64,000 bases of DNA from Nephrocerus scutellatus (lineage: Eukaryota > Arthropoda > Insecta > Diptera > Pipunculidae), in the NCBI GenBank assembly GCA_947095585.1, contig OX352761.1:130354277-130418276 (forward strand). Direction: 5' to 3'. Under the pieces are notes generated by a model. That model saw only the letters and a program-made list of their open reading frames with translations, was not told where the DNA came from and did not search any database. This document shows, piece after piece, positions 48,758-59,865 of the stretch (positions within the stretch are counted from its first letter, which is position 1; every line of letters begins with the position of its first letter). The translations under genes were made by a program, and so were the position numbers.

Positions 48758-49884
48758 ATAAACTCGCAAGTATTTGGTGTGTACTTCGAATTCGATACCA
48801 AACATCTCCAATGTACATTCATGCATTGATTAAAAAATATTTTTCTGCAAAGTTGTCTGTGATTTTTTTTTATTTTTTCTTTAAGAAACTCCTAATATAT
48901 ATTATTATATTGCTAATAACAATATAAATTAAATTTATCGCCTTATGTTAACAAATTTGTTTTGATAAAGTAATCAAAGTGCATTTAAAATTTGGGAAAT
49001 TTTTATCATTCATATCTTTAGTAGGAAAAGTGCAGAGTTTAAAAGGCAACAGAAACAGATGTTTAAAAAATGTTTGTTGATTAATGATTGTTCAAATTGA
49101 TTTAATTTTACAGTTTTTAAGTTTTAGATTAGTGCTTCTTATTATTATTAGATTATTTTTTAACTTCCATTTTAGAAGGTAGGAAATGAGAAATAGCAAA
49201 AACCAAAAACGCTTCACCAAATCATCAACCAAATATCAATTGAATAATAGCTACTTAATAAGTAATTTAATTCAAAGATAACATCCAACTGCATCTGCAA
49301 AGGCTAGCTTACTTTAAAGACCTATTGCTACAACCTTTCCCAAGCATATTAAGAAAAAACCATCGATACTAAAAAAAAAAAAACTTTTCTGCGTTAAAGC
49401 TTTTTTCAGCAAATTGGTCATAAAATTGCATGTTTTATAAAGCTTCAGAGCAGAACAGTAAATCAGGAATGTCGGATACTGGTAAGGATCTTCTACCATT
49501 ATGATGGCTGCTCGTAGGCATGTTGATACCCAAGACATAGGCGACAAAAAATTAGGAAGATCTTTTTATTTGTAAATTCAAAGTGCATGCTCATCGGATA
49601 TCATCAGCCAATCTTCTGAAAGAAAAACTACAATGATTTGGCGATGTGAATGTGAGTTCTGTAAACCGAACTTCTTTCTTATGTTCAATTCGAATTGATC
49701 AAAATGACCAATCTGTGAGACGCATGTGTTTGTGTATCACAGTCGCTCTTTTTGGTAAATTATTATTCAACATAATATATGGTTTTACTACTACACATCG
49801 ACATCTCCTCTTTCCTTCCTTGATACCTTAGTGCCCACGATGTGCCTAACATCATAAGGGTTCAAATCCGTTGAGCGTGTGCGA

Positions 49885-50780
49885 AAGAAAAAACAAAAAA
49901 ACAACCCATAAAAATTAAAATTTTTCATCTAAATTCTCTAATCGCAGAAATTGATATGGGAGCCCCTCGATCCTGGGCCATTTTTTTTTATTGTAGAAGA
50001 AAATCATCGAAACAAACATTTGACATCAGATGTTAAAATTGAAAAAATTCAGATCATTTTATTCTGAGCACTTAGAGCACGCTCATACTCTGAGCAAATA
50101 AGAAACACGAACATTTATCTTGAGAACTCTTTGACTGCTCTGAACTAATTAATGAAAACGCCAAATGACAGAATATTGTGAAAACTTGTTGTTCTATCTG
50201 TAAGTTGATATCGACAACAAAAAAAAACGACATCAATAAAAATACAATTCAGTAAATAAAAATGTAAGTTGAAGTAAGCATAAAACATGTATGTCTCGTT
50301 TCATTTGCTGGGTTCATTTGTGCGTGCGCTAAGATTTCTCTCTCTCTCTCCACCACCACCAAAACCATGCAGCGCAGCCGACTGCGCAGCACACACCGCA
50401 CACAGTCCATAAAGGGCGACGAATATCTGATGCCAGTACAGATATTTAAAAAATGTATAAGGGCCTTGCGGCCGAAACCGGGACCCGATCACTACCAAAT
50501 TTTCGAAAAAGTATTGTTTGTTGGGTATACACATGTGTGTAAAATTTGAAGAAAATCGGGTAAATTTTTTAAAATTTTTGTTTGGGAGCCCCCCGACCCC
50601 GCAGCCCGAGGGGCCTCAAAATTTAATAGAAAGTGTTGTCTCCGGAAATACACATGTGTGCAAAATTTCAATAAAATCGGGCCATGGGAAGTGGGTTAAA
50701 AATTGATCGCAAGAATCCACGACAGACGACCGACCGACCGACGACCCACGGGCAAGTGAAGTTAATATAGAGAATTTAAA
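49885..50780 (-). repeat. element A, longest copy (minus orientation)
   Basis: Runs from 'acaacccataaaaattaaaa' to 'gaagttaatatagagaattt'. It contains two successive modules (around 50440-50560 and 50560-50700) with ACACATGTGTG and AAAATCGGG, plus a GC-richer interior and (CT)n (50340-50350). Inverted relative to 40668-41125. Confidence 0.85.
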
Positions 50781-51223
50781 AAGTAGTAGTGACAAGTTAT
50801 ATCCTTCTTTTAATTATAAATGCTTTGCCACATCACATTAGCAATTAGCATAACAGCGGCGATAAATTGTCGAATTCTCTAAGCGGCGTCATTCGCAAAT
50901 ATCAAACCAATTAGAAGTAAGCGTTTTTTATAGCTTTTCAAAATTGAAAAATTCAATTTTTCAAATTTTTAAATTGAAATTTACAAAATTACCTTTTGTT
51001 TGTTGTCTTTTAAGGATTTATCTTTAAAGCTTCGTAATTAATTAATTTTATGCTGATATTAATGGAACAACAAAAATAAAAATGAATAGCGCTAATTGCT
51101 CTAAATAATCCGTGTTATTATTTCACTTTGTTCTAAAAATTACTATAATTAATCTGTATTCCAATAATATATTTATTAAAGTTCGTATTTCTATTTTTGT
51201 CTCCCCTCCCCATCATCGCTTAG

Positions 51224-51480
51224 GTGTTACAGTTAAATTTATTCGCAACCAAAAGAAAAACGCCCAACTCGTGTTAAACGGATTCATCTATAATAAGAAG
51301 CTTATACAGGTTAATGGACATATAACTTGGCGTTGTATTGATGTAAGAAAATGGCGCTGCAAAGCTGTCGTCGTAACGAAAAAGAACTCATTAGTTACCA
51401 AACGTCGTAAGCACAACCACTCTGACCATATGTCACGAATTGTTCAGCGACCACTCTTCAGTGTTGAAGAGGATCTTTGA
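51224..51480 (+). CDS. mod(mdg4): mod(mdg4) isoform exon 1, FLYWCH, shortened duplicate
   Basis: Terminal isoform-specific exon after acceptor CATCGCTTAG (ends 51223), phase 1 with the constant part (G|GT). It encodes about 84 residues with an intact-looking FLYWCH finger: FIYNKK, ITWRCIDVRKWRCKA, KHNHSDH. It is the duplicate of 55372-55760 (same GHxTWRCIDV and VEEDL blocks). After VEEDL this copy has TGA where the other has GGA. Sequence like the other copy's tail continues in frame to about 51572, so the stop is secondary. Functional status is uncertain: the finger is complete but the C-terminal tail is lost. Confidence 0.75.
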
Positions 51481-52867
51481 GAATTAATTGAAATAAAAGC
51501 AGATGATAGAAAGCTATTTGAGTACATTACATTGTCGCACAATGAATTCGACAAGGATAAGTACAAAATATTTCGTGGTGGTTACCGAAAATGATTTGGT
51601 AAAGACTACGAAATTGCTTTATCGCAGTCCAAATTCAGCGAAGTTTTATCCGAAGTTTTAAACGTTTTGGAACCACTCAGGCCAGGCCCTTAATGGATAG
51701 CCTGGATTTTCCAAAACTAAATGACTTGGATAAATCTGTGAAAAGAAAAAAATATATTTTTTCACAAGCAAAAGTTTGTTTATTTAAAAAACTTCACCGT
51801 CTCTAAATTTAACGTTTCTGTTTCACAGCAAAGATTGCTTCATTTACATAAGAATACCACAAACACAGTAGGTGGATGAAGTCGATACCTATATGCATGC
51901 CCATTTATTACATTTTTCTAAAGAATTTTAAACTTTCTTTGTCTTCAGCTCAATCTGGCGCTTGCACGGTATCTACCAAATTTGCACTTAAATTATTATC
52001 TAACATTTCCGTCGCTTAGCAATAAATTATTACCTATTACATTTGCAAATTAATATTAAAATTTAATAGCATTTCGTCGCTTAGCAATATAGTGTTATTT
52101 TGATCATAGTGTTCGACGAAATATTAGGATATAAAGGGAAATTTTCAATGAATAAGTTCGGTTTCATTATTAATTACGTTTTACGTATTCCTGCAACTTC
52201 TTCGGAAGAAATATCAATCTCGCTCGCAGTTAGAGCTACTTTTTCCTCATTTCGTCTATGTCAACCATCAGATCGTGAAGTCTCAATCCCTTCAACGGCT
52301 TCCATAATGCCAACAAGCTCCAATATGGCTACTTCCAATTGTAAGATCTTTTGAGTTTTATTTGGGGCGCCACCTTATCCTTTTTCACAAATTCTGTTGG
52401 GTGAAGTTTTTTTTCTGATACATATAGCACTTTTGATCGTTCCAAACCTTATTAAAAATAAGATTACCATTATTTCTGTTTTGCAGATATATAGATTTGT
52501 ATATTTTTCCATTCCGCTTCGTTTTTTTTTGGTGGACCTGCACTTTCTGTTCCAAATATAAATTACTATCATGTTTCCGTTCAGATTCGCCGTTGAAAGA
52601 AAGTGAAAGCGTTCCCTAACAGTATTTTTGCCCGAAATAAATGCTGCCGAATTTTTTCGAACATGACGAACATGATAAATATTTCTCATGTTAAGGGAAA
52701 AGCGAAAACACTCGGGCGGAATATAAAGGTTGAATGATTTTGGTCTTGCATTGATAGGAAGGTTTTGAAAATAATGGTAGTTCTTTATATGTTGCCCTCT
52801 AAATTTCAAAAATAAAACGATACTGCGAATATTGCAGGGACCGAAAGCATGTTTAAGAAATAAGTGT
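51481..52867. other. spacer between duplicated units
   Basis: First ~90 bases are the untranslated remainder of the duplicated exon. 51574-51690 then reads partly open (LSQSKFSEVLSEVLNVLEPL), vaguely transposase-like. A 144-codon minus-strand frame at 52809-52375 has no domain I recognise. No splice-phase fit to mod(mdg4) found. Confidence 0.45.
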
Positions 52868-55722
52868 TGTCCCTGGTTTTCGTGACGCTAATTTTGCCAA
52901 TTGAACGAAAATCAAATTCACCCTAGATTTTTTGGCATTAAGGATTATCTGTTGATACTAGAGTACTGAAGAGAAACCTTTTCCGACAAACGCCGATGAG
53001 TTGCATAATTACTCAAGGTAAGTAAGTTCAAATGAAACGCGAAAGACGTGAAACGTTCTTTAAAAATGAAAACTATATTTCGCATTTTTTACAATAATTA
53101 CTAAACGGATTCGGAAAAAATCGTTTTAGCTCAGGTAGACGTAATAAAAAAAAACATGAAAAAGATCGCTGAAATATTTCTATTGCAGTAGTTTGAGTTC
53201 ACGAATAGGATCCACATTACTAAGCTTTGTAGATGCTAGCCAAGAAATTGATACTGACGAGAAATGTATAGCTAAGGCCGTTTTCGAAACCGAGACTTAT
53301 TGACTTATTTTCCGCCATCTTAAATAAGTAAGTTAAATCAATCGAAACGTATCACTGGCTTCTTATGAAAGCTTCTTTTAAACGACAAATAATTGTCTTG
53401 CGTTTATAAAAATCTAAAAGAATTATGTTATTTAGATTTTTGTGCAAGACAGATAGAGATAGATAAGTCAGGTTCCACAAATAAGTCTTCGTTTTGAAAA
53501 CACCCTAAATTATGTAATTACTTTTCTTTAATGTTTAATTACATTTAATTTAACAAAAAAATACGATTTATAAGACAAGACTAAATCTCAAATGTCAAGA
53601 TTATTACTCTAAATTCGATTCCACAATTCACACAAAATCGAAAATTAATAGTTTAAACAAAACCTTAAAGGTGGTTGCTTGGTGCCATCTGCTTGTGATA
53701 ATAAACAAACAAAAAATTGTAGTAGAGTGTAGAGTCAGCTCTCAGCCATTTTCGTGGTCGAACTCGAGATTGAATATTTCCAATTTTCATTCATGCATTG
53801 ATTAAAAAATATTTTTCTGTAGTGTTTTTCTTGCGGTTTTTTTGCTTTGTTCTTTAAGAAACTACTAACATATAAAATACTATAATGCTTATGACAATAT
53901 AAATTATATTTATCGCCTTATGTAAACAAATTTGTTTTGACAAAGTAATCAAGGTGCATTTAAAATTTGGGAATTATACACAATTTGGGAAATTTTTGTC
54001 ATTCATTCATTGACTTTACTCAAAAAAGTGTAAAAAGTTTTAATAGGAAGGAGATGTTTAAAAAAAGTGTAATGAATGATTTTTTATTTTTGCAGTATTT
54101 AAATTTTGGATTAGTGCTTAATGTAATATTTCTTAACTTCCATTTTAGGAGTTAGGAGTAGTACTCAAGGAAATAGAATAGTCAGCAAGAACCACCAACG
54201 CTTCACCAAATCATCAACCAAATATCAATTGAATAATAGCAACGTATTACTATTAGTTATTTTTCATAATCAACTTTTATAGTTAATTACATACTATGTT
54301 TACACAGATAACATCCAACTGCTAATGCAAAGGCTAGGTTACGTTAAAAACCTAATCTAAGCATATTAAGAAAAAGCACATCGAAATGAAAGGAAAAAGT
54401 TCTACATTTAAAAAATTTTCAGCTAATAAAATACCACAGATGTATAAAATTGCATGTTTTATACGTCTTCCGACCGGAACCGTACATCAGAAATCTCGGA
54501 GACTAGTAAAGAGCTTCTACCAACACGATGGGGCGTAGGCGTGGTTGGTACCCGTAGTCATGAAGTGAGTTAAGAAGAAGGAGATCCAAACATCTACAGC
54601 AATCTTTTTTTTTGTAAATTCAAAGTGCATACTCATAAGCGTGTAGGCCAGTCGCCTGAAAGAAAAACTACAATGATTTGGGGATGTGGTTTTGGTAAAT
54701 TATGATCTTCTTTCTGATGTTGAATTCGAATTGATCACAATGACCAATCTCTGACATGCATGTGTTTGTGTATCACAGATAAATCTCTTTGGTCAATTGT
54801 AATTCAACATGAGATATATGGCTTTACTAATAAATTGCCGACGGTGCCAATAGTAGCAGCGGCAATCTATCCTTCTTTTTATATTAAATTCTTTGTAACA
54901 CTAGCATAACAGCGGCGATTAATTCCCGAATTCTTAAAGCGGTATCATTGGTTATTATCAAACCAGCTTAGAGTCACAAATATCCTAAATAGTACCACGT
55001 TTTAGCCTGCGTTACTGAGACAAACTGTTCTGTTTTATAAACTCTCTGCTTATCAACAGTCTGGATATCTGCTACCCAGCGGGTGTTTTTTTTTGAATGT
55101 CTCCAAATTGGTGATTTTCCAATTGAAATTTACAAAATTTACTTTTTTTTTGTCTTTTAAGAAAAAATTTCATACACGAGGATTAACTAAACTAAATTTT
55201 ATACTGATATTGATGGAACAACCAAAATAAAAATGAATTGCGCTAATTGCTATAAATAACCTGTGTTATTATTTCACTTCGTTCTTAAAAATTACTCCAA
55301 TTAATCTGCAATTCTAATGAAATATTTATTAATGTTTGTATTCCTATTTTTGTCCCCCCATCATCGTTTAGGTGGTAAAGTCAAGTTTATTCGCAGCCAA
55401 AAGAAAAACGCCCAACTCGTGTACAAAGGATTTATCTATAATAAAAAACTTACCCAGGTTAATGGACATACAACTTGGCGTTGCATTGATGTATTAAAAT
55501 TGCGCTGCAAAGCTGTCGTCATAACGAAGAAAAACTCATTGGTTGCCGCACGTCGTGAGCACAACCACTCTGATCATCTGTCACGAATTGGTCAGCGACC
55601 ACTCTTCGGTGTTGAAGAAGATCTTGGAGAATTCATTGAAATAAAAGCAGACGATCCCAAGCTGTCTGAGTTCATAACATTATCGCACATTGAATTCGAC
55701 AAGGATAAGTACAAAATATTTC
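52868..55722 (+). repeat. tandem segmental duplication, unit 2
   Basis: Second copy of the 46990-51572 segment, carrying the intact FLYWCH exon. It has its own insertion, the AGGCCGTTTTC MITE at 53273-53508, which unit 1 lacks. Confidence 0.85.
53273..53508. repeat. MITE with AGGCCGTTTTC ends
   Basis: Left end TAAGGCCGTTTTCGAAACCG and right end, reversed, TAGGGTGTTTTCAAAACGAA. Interior as at 28773-28918, with an extra ~90 bases related to 29100-29165 ('tttgtgcaagaca-agatagag'). Confidence 0.65.
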
Positions 55723-55760
55723 TACCATCAACGGAAGTGTCTTCGTCCGATGAAAAATAG
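55372..55760 (+). CDS. mod(mdg4): mod(mdg4) isoform exon 2, FLYWCH (intact duplicate)
   Basis: Terminal exon after CATCGTTTAG (ends 55371), phase 1 (G|GT), encoding about 128 residues to TAG at 55758-55760. FLYWCH finger: QLVYKGFIYNKK, HTTWRCIDVLKLRCKAVV, then REHNHSDH, with Cys and His ligands in place. It continues past VEEDL with an acidic tail, GEFIEIKADDPKLSEF to STEVSSSDEK, that the duplicate at 51224 has lost. The ATG at 55317 is intronic; the frame simply reads through the acceptor. Confidence 0.88.
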
Positions 55761-56050
55761 TTATCTAAGATGAATTACTGATATAAAACAAAAGTATAAA
55801 AGAATTATGATTTTTTTTTCAAAAAAAAAAATTGAGATCTTAAGTCAGTCAGTTAGTTTTATGATCATCTTTTTGTTTAGGTTTTTATGGTCCGTGATCG
55901 AATTTTTTTTGAAATTTAAATCTTCCACTTAATAAACTTGTCCAGTTACGACTAAACCATTAAATTGTGGAATATTTTATTTACCAATAGAGACGTTATA
56001 TTCGTTTTGTTGCATAACATATTTAATTGCAATTTATCTATGTTTTGCAG

Positions 56051-56535
56051 ATACTGAATTGCTTTTCATTGAAAGCCCCTGGTCAACACCATGTTTAGTG
56101 CTTAACAACTATATGTACAATTGCCACAGTAAAAAAAATAACAAAGAATATTGGCGTTGTCACAACTACTCGAAAAAACAACAATCTGAGAGATGCCGAT
56201 CGCGTTGTGTCCTCGAAAATGGCAAGTTAAAATCGTGTACGGGTGGATTTCATAATCATTTTCCACATACAGAAAAAATTGAAAGGATTTTGCAGCGCAA
56301 CCGGACAATTGGTGGTGCTGGTGGAGATGGCAATACTTCCTCCACTACAATGACAGTAGCAAGAACTGCATTTGTTCGACGATCCTCTCAACAAGTAAAT
56401 CAAATGCAGCAGCACCAATTTCATCGAAATCTTCGTCAAGCCGAGCCGGACACACCCCAGCACCACCATCAAAGGCAATCAAGTAATCCGGAAAACGATG
56501 CATTCGAGAATTCTCCTATTATGTTGCTCAATTGA
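56051..56535 (+). CDS. mod(mdg4): mod(mdg4) isoform exon 3, FLYWCH
   Basis: Terminal exon after TGTTTTGCAG (ends 56050), phase 1 (G|AT = D), encoding about 160 residues. It opens [20 protein letters not shown], followed by the finger [31 protein letters not shown], and [15 protein letters not shown] Gln/His-rich tail follows, with [11 protein letters not shown] and QHHHQRQS, to TGA at 56533-56535. AATAAA lies at 56716-56721. Only 290 bases of intron separate it from the stop of the previous alternative exon, so poly(A) choice and splice choice must be coupled. Confidence 0.9.
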
Positions 56536-57602
56536 TAGGTGTCTCCTGACGTTAAATTAGAGTTTTCTTTTAATAAGAAAGTGTACTTTTTAACATCCTC
56601 ATTTGTTTTTATGTTGATTTTTTATTAAAAGTCTAAGCTCTATTATGAGTTTCGGTTTAAAGCGTGCCGTCGTCGGGTTTTTGTGGACTTAGAAGAATGA
56701 GCCACGAGGTAATCAAATAAAGTTATTATCTCTTTATATTTGTGAACATAGTCTAAACAAAAAACAGTTTTTATGTTTACATCTTAATAGAAATAAATTG
56801 TAAGATTTCATCTTAATATGATATAATATTATTATTCTATCACTAAAATATATGTTCTTTGCTTTGAAATATTAATAGCTTTTTGGATAGTTTTAGTTAT
56901 TAAAAAAAATAACCATTTATTTATATGTGCTGAATTTGTTTGTTCAGTGCCAGAGATATTAACTTGTATCTGTCTGTACTTTCGTTATGAGACGAAAAAT
57001 AGATTAACAAAATTTTTGCAATTTTCCATTCATGTAACGACTGCTCTCTGTGTGGTTTTAAATGTTGTTGTTGCTGCATCTCCAGTTCTGTTAAAGCTAT
57101 TGCTGAGTTGACGATTCTTGGTCCAGTGTGTGAAACACTGGAGTCCTTTCGGTGAATACAACCGGTCGTCGTAGAAAGGGCTTTAAATTGTAGTGAAATG
57201 GAGTGAATACTGCTGAGTTAATCAAAATTTTGAATTGAAATAAGTTGGAATAACGATCGAAAGTGTGAATTGTTACGCATTCTTTTTTTTTTTTTTAATT
57301 TCTGTGAATTTCACTGCACGTATATAAATTCAAACTGAATAAATGCATAAATAAAACTGCAAAAGAATGTTTAAGGAAATAGTTATTTTTATTTTTCAAA
57401 TTAAATTACTCTGTGCAGTACATTAAAAATTAAACCATTGAATAAACGAGTCGAATGGTTTCGTGTGATTGCAAATTTTCATCTTCTAAAGTTATATAAT
57501 TGCTTATTATTATTACTTTTAATACCTTAAATAATTATCATAGAACAGAAAGAAATCAAACGTTATTAAACAAATTTTGTTTTTTAAAACTTGTGCTTGC
57601 AG
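56536..57602 (+). other. 3' UTR and intron between isoform exons 3 and 4
   Basis: No coding signal. 57050-57245 is less AT-rich than its surroundings and could hold a promoter or 5' exon for a separate acceptor transcript, but nothing specific supports this. Confidence 0.5.
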
Positions 57603-58005
57603 AAGAGACTCATATTATAGATGAAAACCGTGTCAATTACAAAACAAGCCTCAAAGGAACTTATCAATTGTGTTTGGATGGTTTTCCATATACCCGGCAT
57701 AGAGTGCGCGGTGGTACAATTTATTGGCGGTGCGTTCAATTCAGACCGCTAAAGTGAGTAAATTATTTACTTAGTTTCAACTCAAAAAATCTAATTTATT
57801 TCCTCGTTATAGGTGCAAAGCACGAGTTCGTACAAATGATAAGGGTGATCGCGTAAGCATAGTACAAGATTTTCATAATCATGATGTGCTCAAGGAAAGG
57901 CGTAAAAAGGGATCTCTAAAGGGCGTTTACGAACTCCGAAAACTCGAAAAGAAAATAAGGTTGGCACACAACTTTATTAAATCACCACCGACTTCGCCGC
58001 TGTAG
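57603..58005 (+). CDS. mod(mdg4): mod(mdg4) isoform exons 4a/4b, FLYWCH split by an intron
   Basis: Two exons: 57603-57753 and 57813-58005. The acceptor GTGCTTGCAG is phase 1 (G|AA = E). A 59-bp intron (AA|GTGAGT ... CGTTATAG) is phase 2, and the stop TAG is at 58003-58005. The joined reading is about 113 residues. The finger runs YQLCLDGFPYTRHR, IYWRCVQF, then across the junction to K-CKARVRTND and DFHNHDVLKE. A basic tail follows (RRKKGSLKG, LRKLEKKIRL). The intron falls between the two zinc-ligand Cys of the FLYWCH motif. AATAAA occurs at 58084-58089. Confidence 0.88.
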
Positions 58006-58238
58006 TTTTCTGGGAATATTTATTATCTGATCTGCCAGTTAGATTAGTCGGAATATAAAGTGTGTGTATATGTTATTTTCATGAATAAATAATGCATACA
58101 GTTAAAGAGTGTTTCAGTTTTGCTTGAAAATACGTGGCTAAAAATGGACACAATATTCATCTCAAACTAAATGTACTCCCTAAAATCACGCTCTTTTACA
58201 ATTTATTTATTGCAATTATTTAAATTTTAATTTTCTAG

Positions 58239-58555
58239 TAAAACGGCATTGTTTGGTACAAACCTCGAATCAACTTATTTCCTCCCAAAAAGCGGATGAT
58301 ACTTTTAGCAGCAGCACACCACTATTTACATATAATCGCCGCGGACAGCTCTTGTACAAGAATCACACATTTTCATCACATCTCAAAAATGGAAATACAT
58401 TTATTGTTCAGTGGCGGTGCAATTTCTACAGCAAAACACGATGTCCAGCATCGATAACCACAAGGGGGAAGGAGCAGTTTACTATTAGGGGCGAACATAA
58501 TCATAAGCCTATAAAACAAAAGGGATTTATTCCAAAATCATGGGTTGACAATTGA
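58239..58555 (+). CDS. mod(mdg4): mod(mdg4) isoform exon 5, FLYWCH
   Basis: Terminal exon after AATTTTCTAG (ends 58238), phase 1 (G|TA = V), encoding about 104 residues: VKRHCLVQTSNQLIS then the finger PLFTYNRRGQLLYKNHTF, VQWRCNFYSKTRCPASI, GEHNHKPIKQKG. Stop TGA is at 58553-58555 and AATAAA at 58615-58620. It has no internal ATG near its start, as expected for a spliced 3' exon. Confidence 0.88.
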
Positions 58556-59326
58556 ATTGACATTGAATGTTACAATCAATTAACTGATTAACATGAAAAA
58601 TTATCCTTATACAAAATAAATAATGAACAAACGATTAAATGATAAATTATTTATTATTCACCAGCTAAAACACCCAGCGTTGCCTGGCTACCCCACCTAC
58701 ACTACCCTCCCCCCAACTGACCACCAAGAACCTTCAAGATCCACCTTGAGATACCCCCCCTCACCACATATAACAGCACTATTATTATGTTTATTTTAAT
58801 AAAGAGTATAGCCCACCTTATTGACGCGGCGCAAGTCATTCAGTGAGTTGTCCCTTGGTAATAAGTATGCATAAATAATTAAAATGTTTAAAATTGACAG
58901 TCTTCGAGTCAAGCCAGCCACCACGTCAATCAATTTTAAACCCACTTCCCAAAGCCCGATATTATTAAAATTTTGCACACATGGATATTTCCGGTGACAA
59001 TACTTTCTATTAAATTTGAGAGTTATCCTGCCGCGGGGTCGGGGGGCTCACATACAAATTTTTTTCTCGGCATCAGATCATTTCATACTATAATGACTGT
59101 GTTCTGTGTTCGTTATGCGCTGTGGGCACTTTACGATTGCGGTTGTTTTGTAGTTGGGTTGCACTGCTTCGTATGTGGAATTCAGTATACTTTTGGTCGT
59201 AAGAGAATTTACATAAAAAAATTTTTGTTTTTTTATATATTCAGATGGTATTATACTAATTTTAAAAAAAATTGACAACTTTTTCTTCATAGCTCTCTTT
59301 ATCTGTCTCTCTCTCTATATTTTCAG
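58556..59326 (+). other. 3' flank/intron with repeats
   Basis: Contains a repeat end at 58661 ('accagctaaaacacccagcg') and an element A copy at about 58915-59235. No coding signal. Confidence 0.6.
58915..59235 (+). repeat. element A copy, degenerate
   Basis: Modules 'aaacccacttcccaaagccc', 'cacatggatatttccggtga' and 'ccgcggggtcggggggctca'; the 3' end is a decayed 'gagaatttacataaaa'. Confidence 0.6.
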
Positions 59327-59865
59327 TTAAAGTACTTAACAAATATCTGCACAAACACAATCCATTTACAGTACCACCCGACAGCAGAATTATAGTTAAA
59401 CAAACGGTTTCTTTGGTAAAAAAAGAATTTTTACATAAAGAGGGTGTGGAATACGAAAAACTTGGCATACCAACAACGTCAATACAAAAACAGACCATTC
59501 GTCGTGTAGGAAAAGCAAAGTCACCCATTAAAAGAACCATGGTGCCAATGCCAATGGGGCCGGTTAGGCCACTACCAGCAGCTTTAACAAAGACACCGGA
59601 TATAAGCTTAGACATTCGAAAACCAGTACAGTTGTCTTTGTGTGCGAACTTCACATCACCCGAAAATGCAGTGAAAACATCCAAAAATAAACACACTTTA
59701 ACCATTATTAAGAAAGCCCGTTTGATGGGTAAGTGTGTGCAGTGCATTAAGAAATCTATAGCCGATAAAACGCAAGTGAGGTTACCAAAAATTCTGACTT
59801 ACTGCCCACAATGTCCTGGAGGCGATTGGATTTGTGAACCTTGTTTCGATATCGTACATCAGTAA
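59327..59865 (+). CDS. mod(mdg4): mod(mdg4) isoform exon 6, Cys/His-rich tail without FLYWCH
   Basis: Candidate terminal exon after CTATATTTTCAG (ends 59326). The frame is open from the acceptor, phase 1 (G|TT = V), to TAA at 59863-59865, about 178 residues. The first ~125 residues are basic and Pro-rich (VKVLNKYLHKHNPF, KAKSPIKRTMVPMPMGPVRP), with no FLYWCH motif. The last ~45 residues have a zinc-ligand layout: GKCVQCIKK, then LTYCPQCPGG and WICEPCFDIVHQ, i.e. CxxC, CxxC, CxxCF and H. That resembles the C-terminal finger of piggyBac transposases. AATAAA lies at 59965-59970. Membership of mod(mdg4) rests on position, phase and lack of its own start. It could be a domesticated transposon piece. 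Confidence 0.7.

Larger units (their letters stand above)
46990..51572 (+). repeat. tandem segmental duplication, unit 1
   Basis: Collinear with 52868-55722 over many blocks. Shared pieces include 'aggattatctgttg-ta-tagagta-tgaag', 'tcattcatgcattgattaaa', 'caaccaaatatcaattgaat', 'aacatccaactgc', 'agcataacagcggcgat' and the FLYWCH exon itself. Unit 1 is longer because it holds a Harbinger-like element (47839-48757) and element A (49885-50780), both absent from unit 2. No other gene in the intronic part. Confidence 0.85.

Noticed and set aside
52375..52809. 144-codon minus frame as an extra mod(mdg4) exon
   Set aside because: No FLYWCH Cys/His pattern and I found no phase-1 acceptor that clearly fits; left as unassigned.
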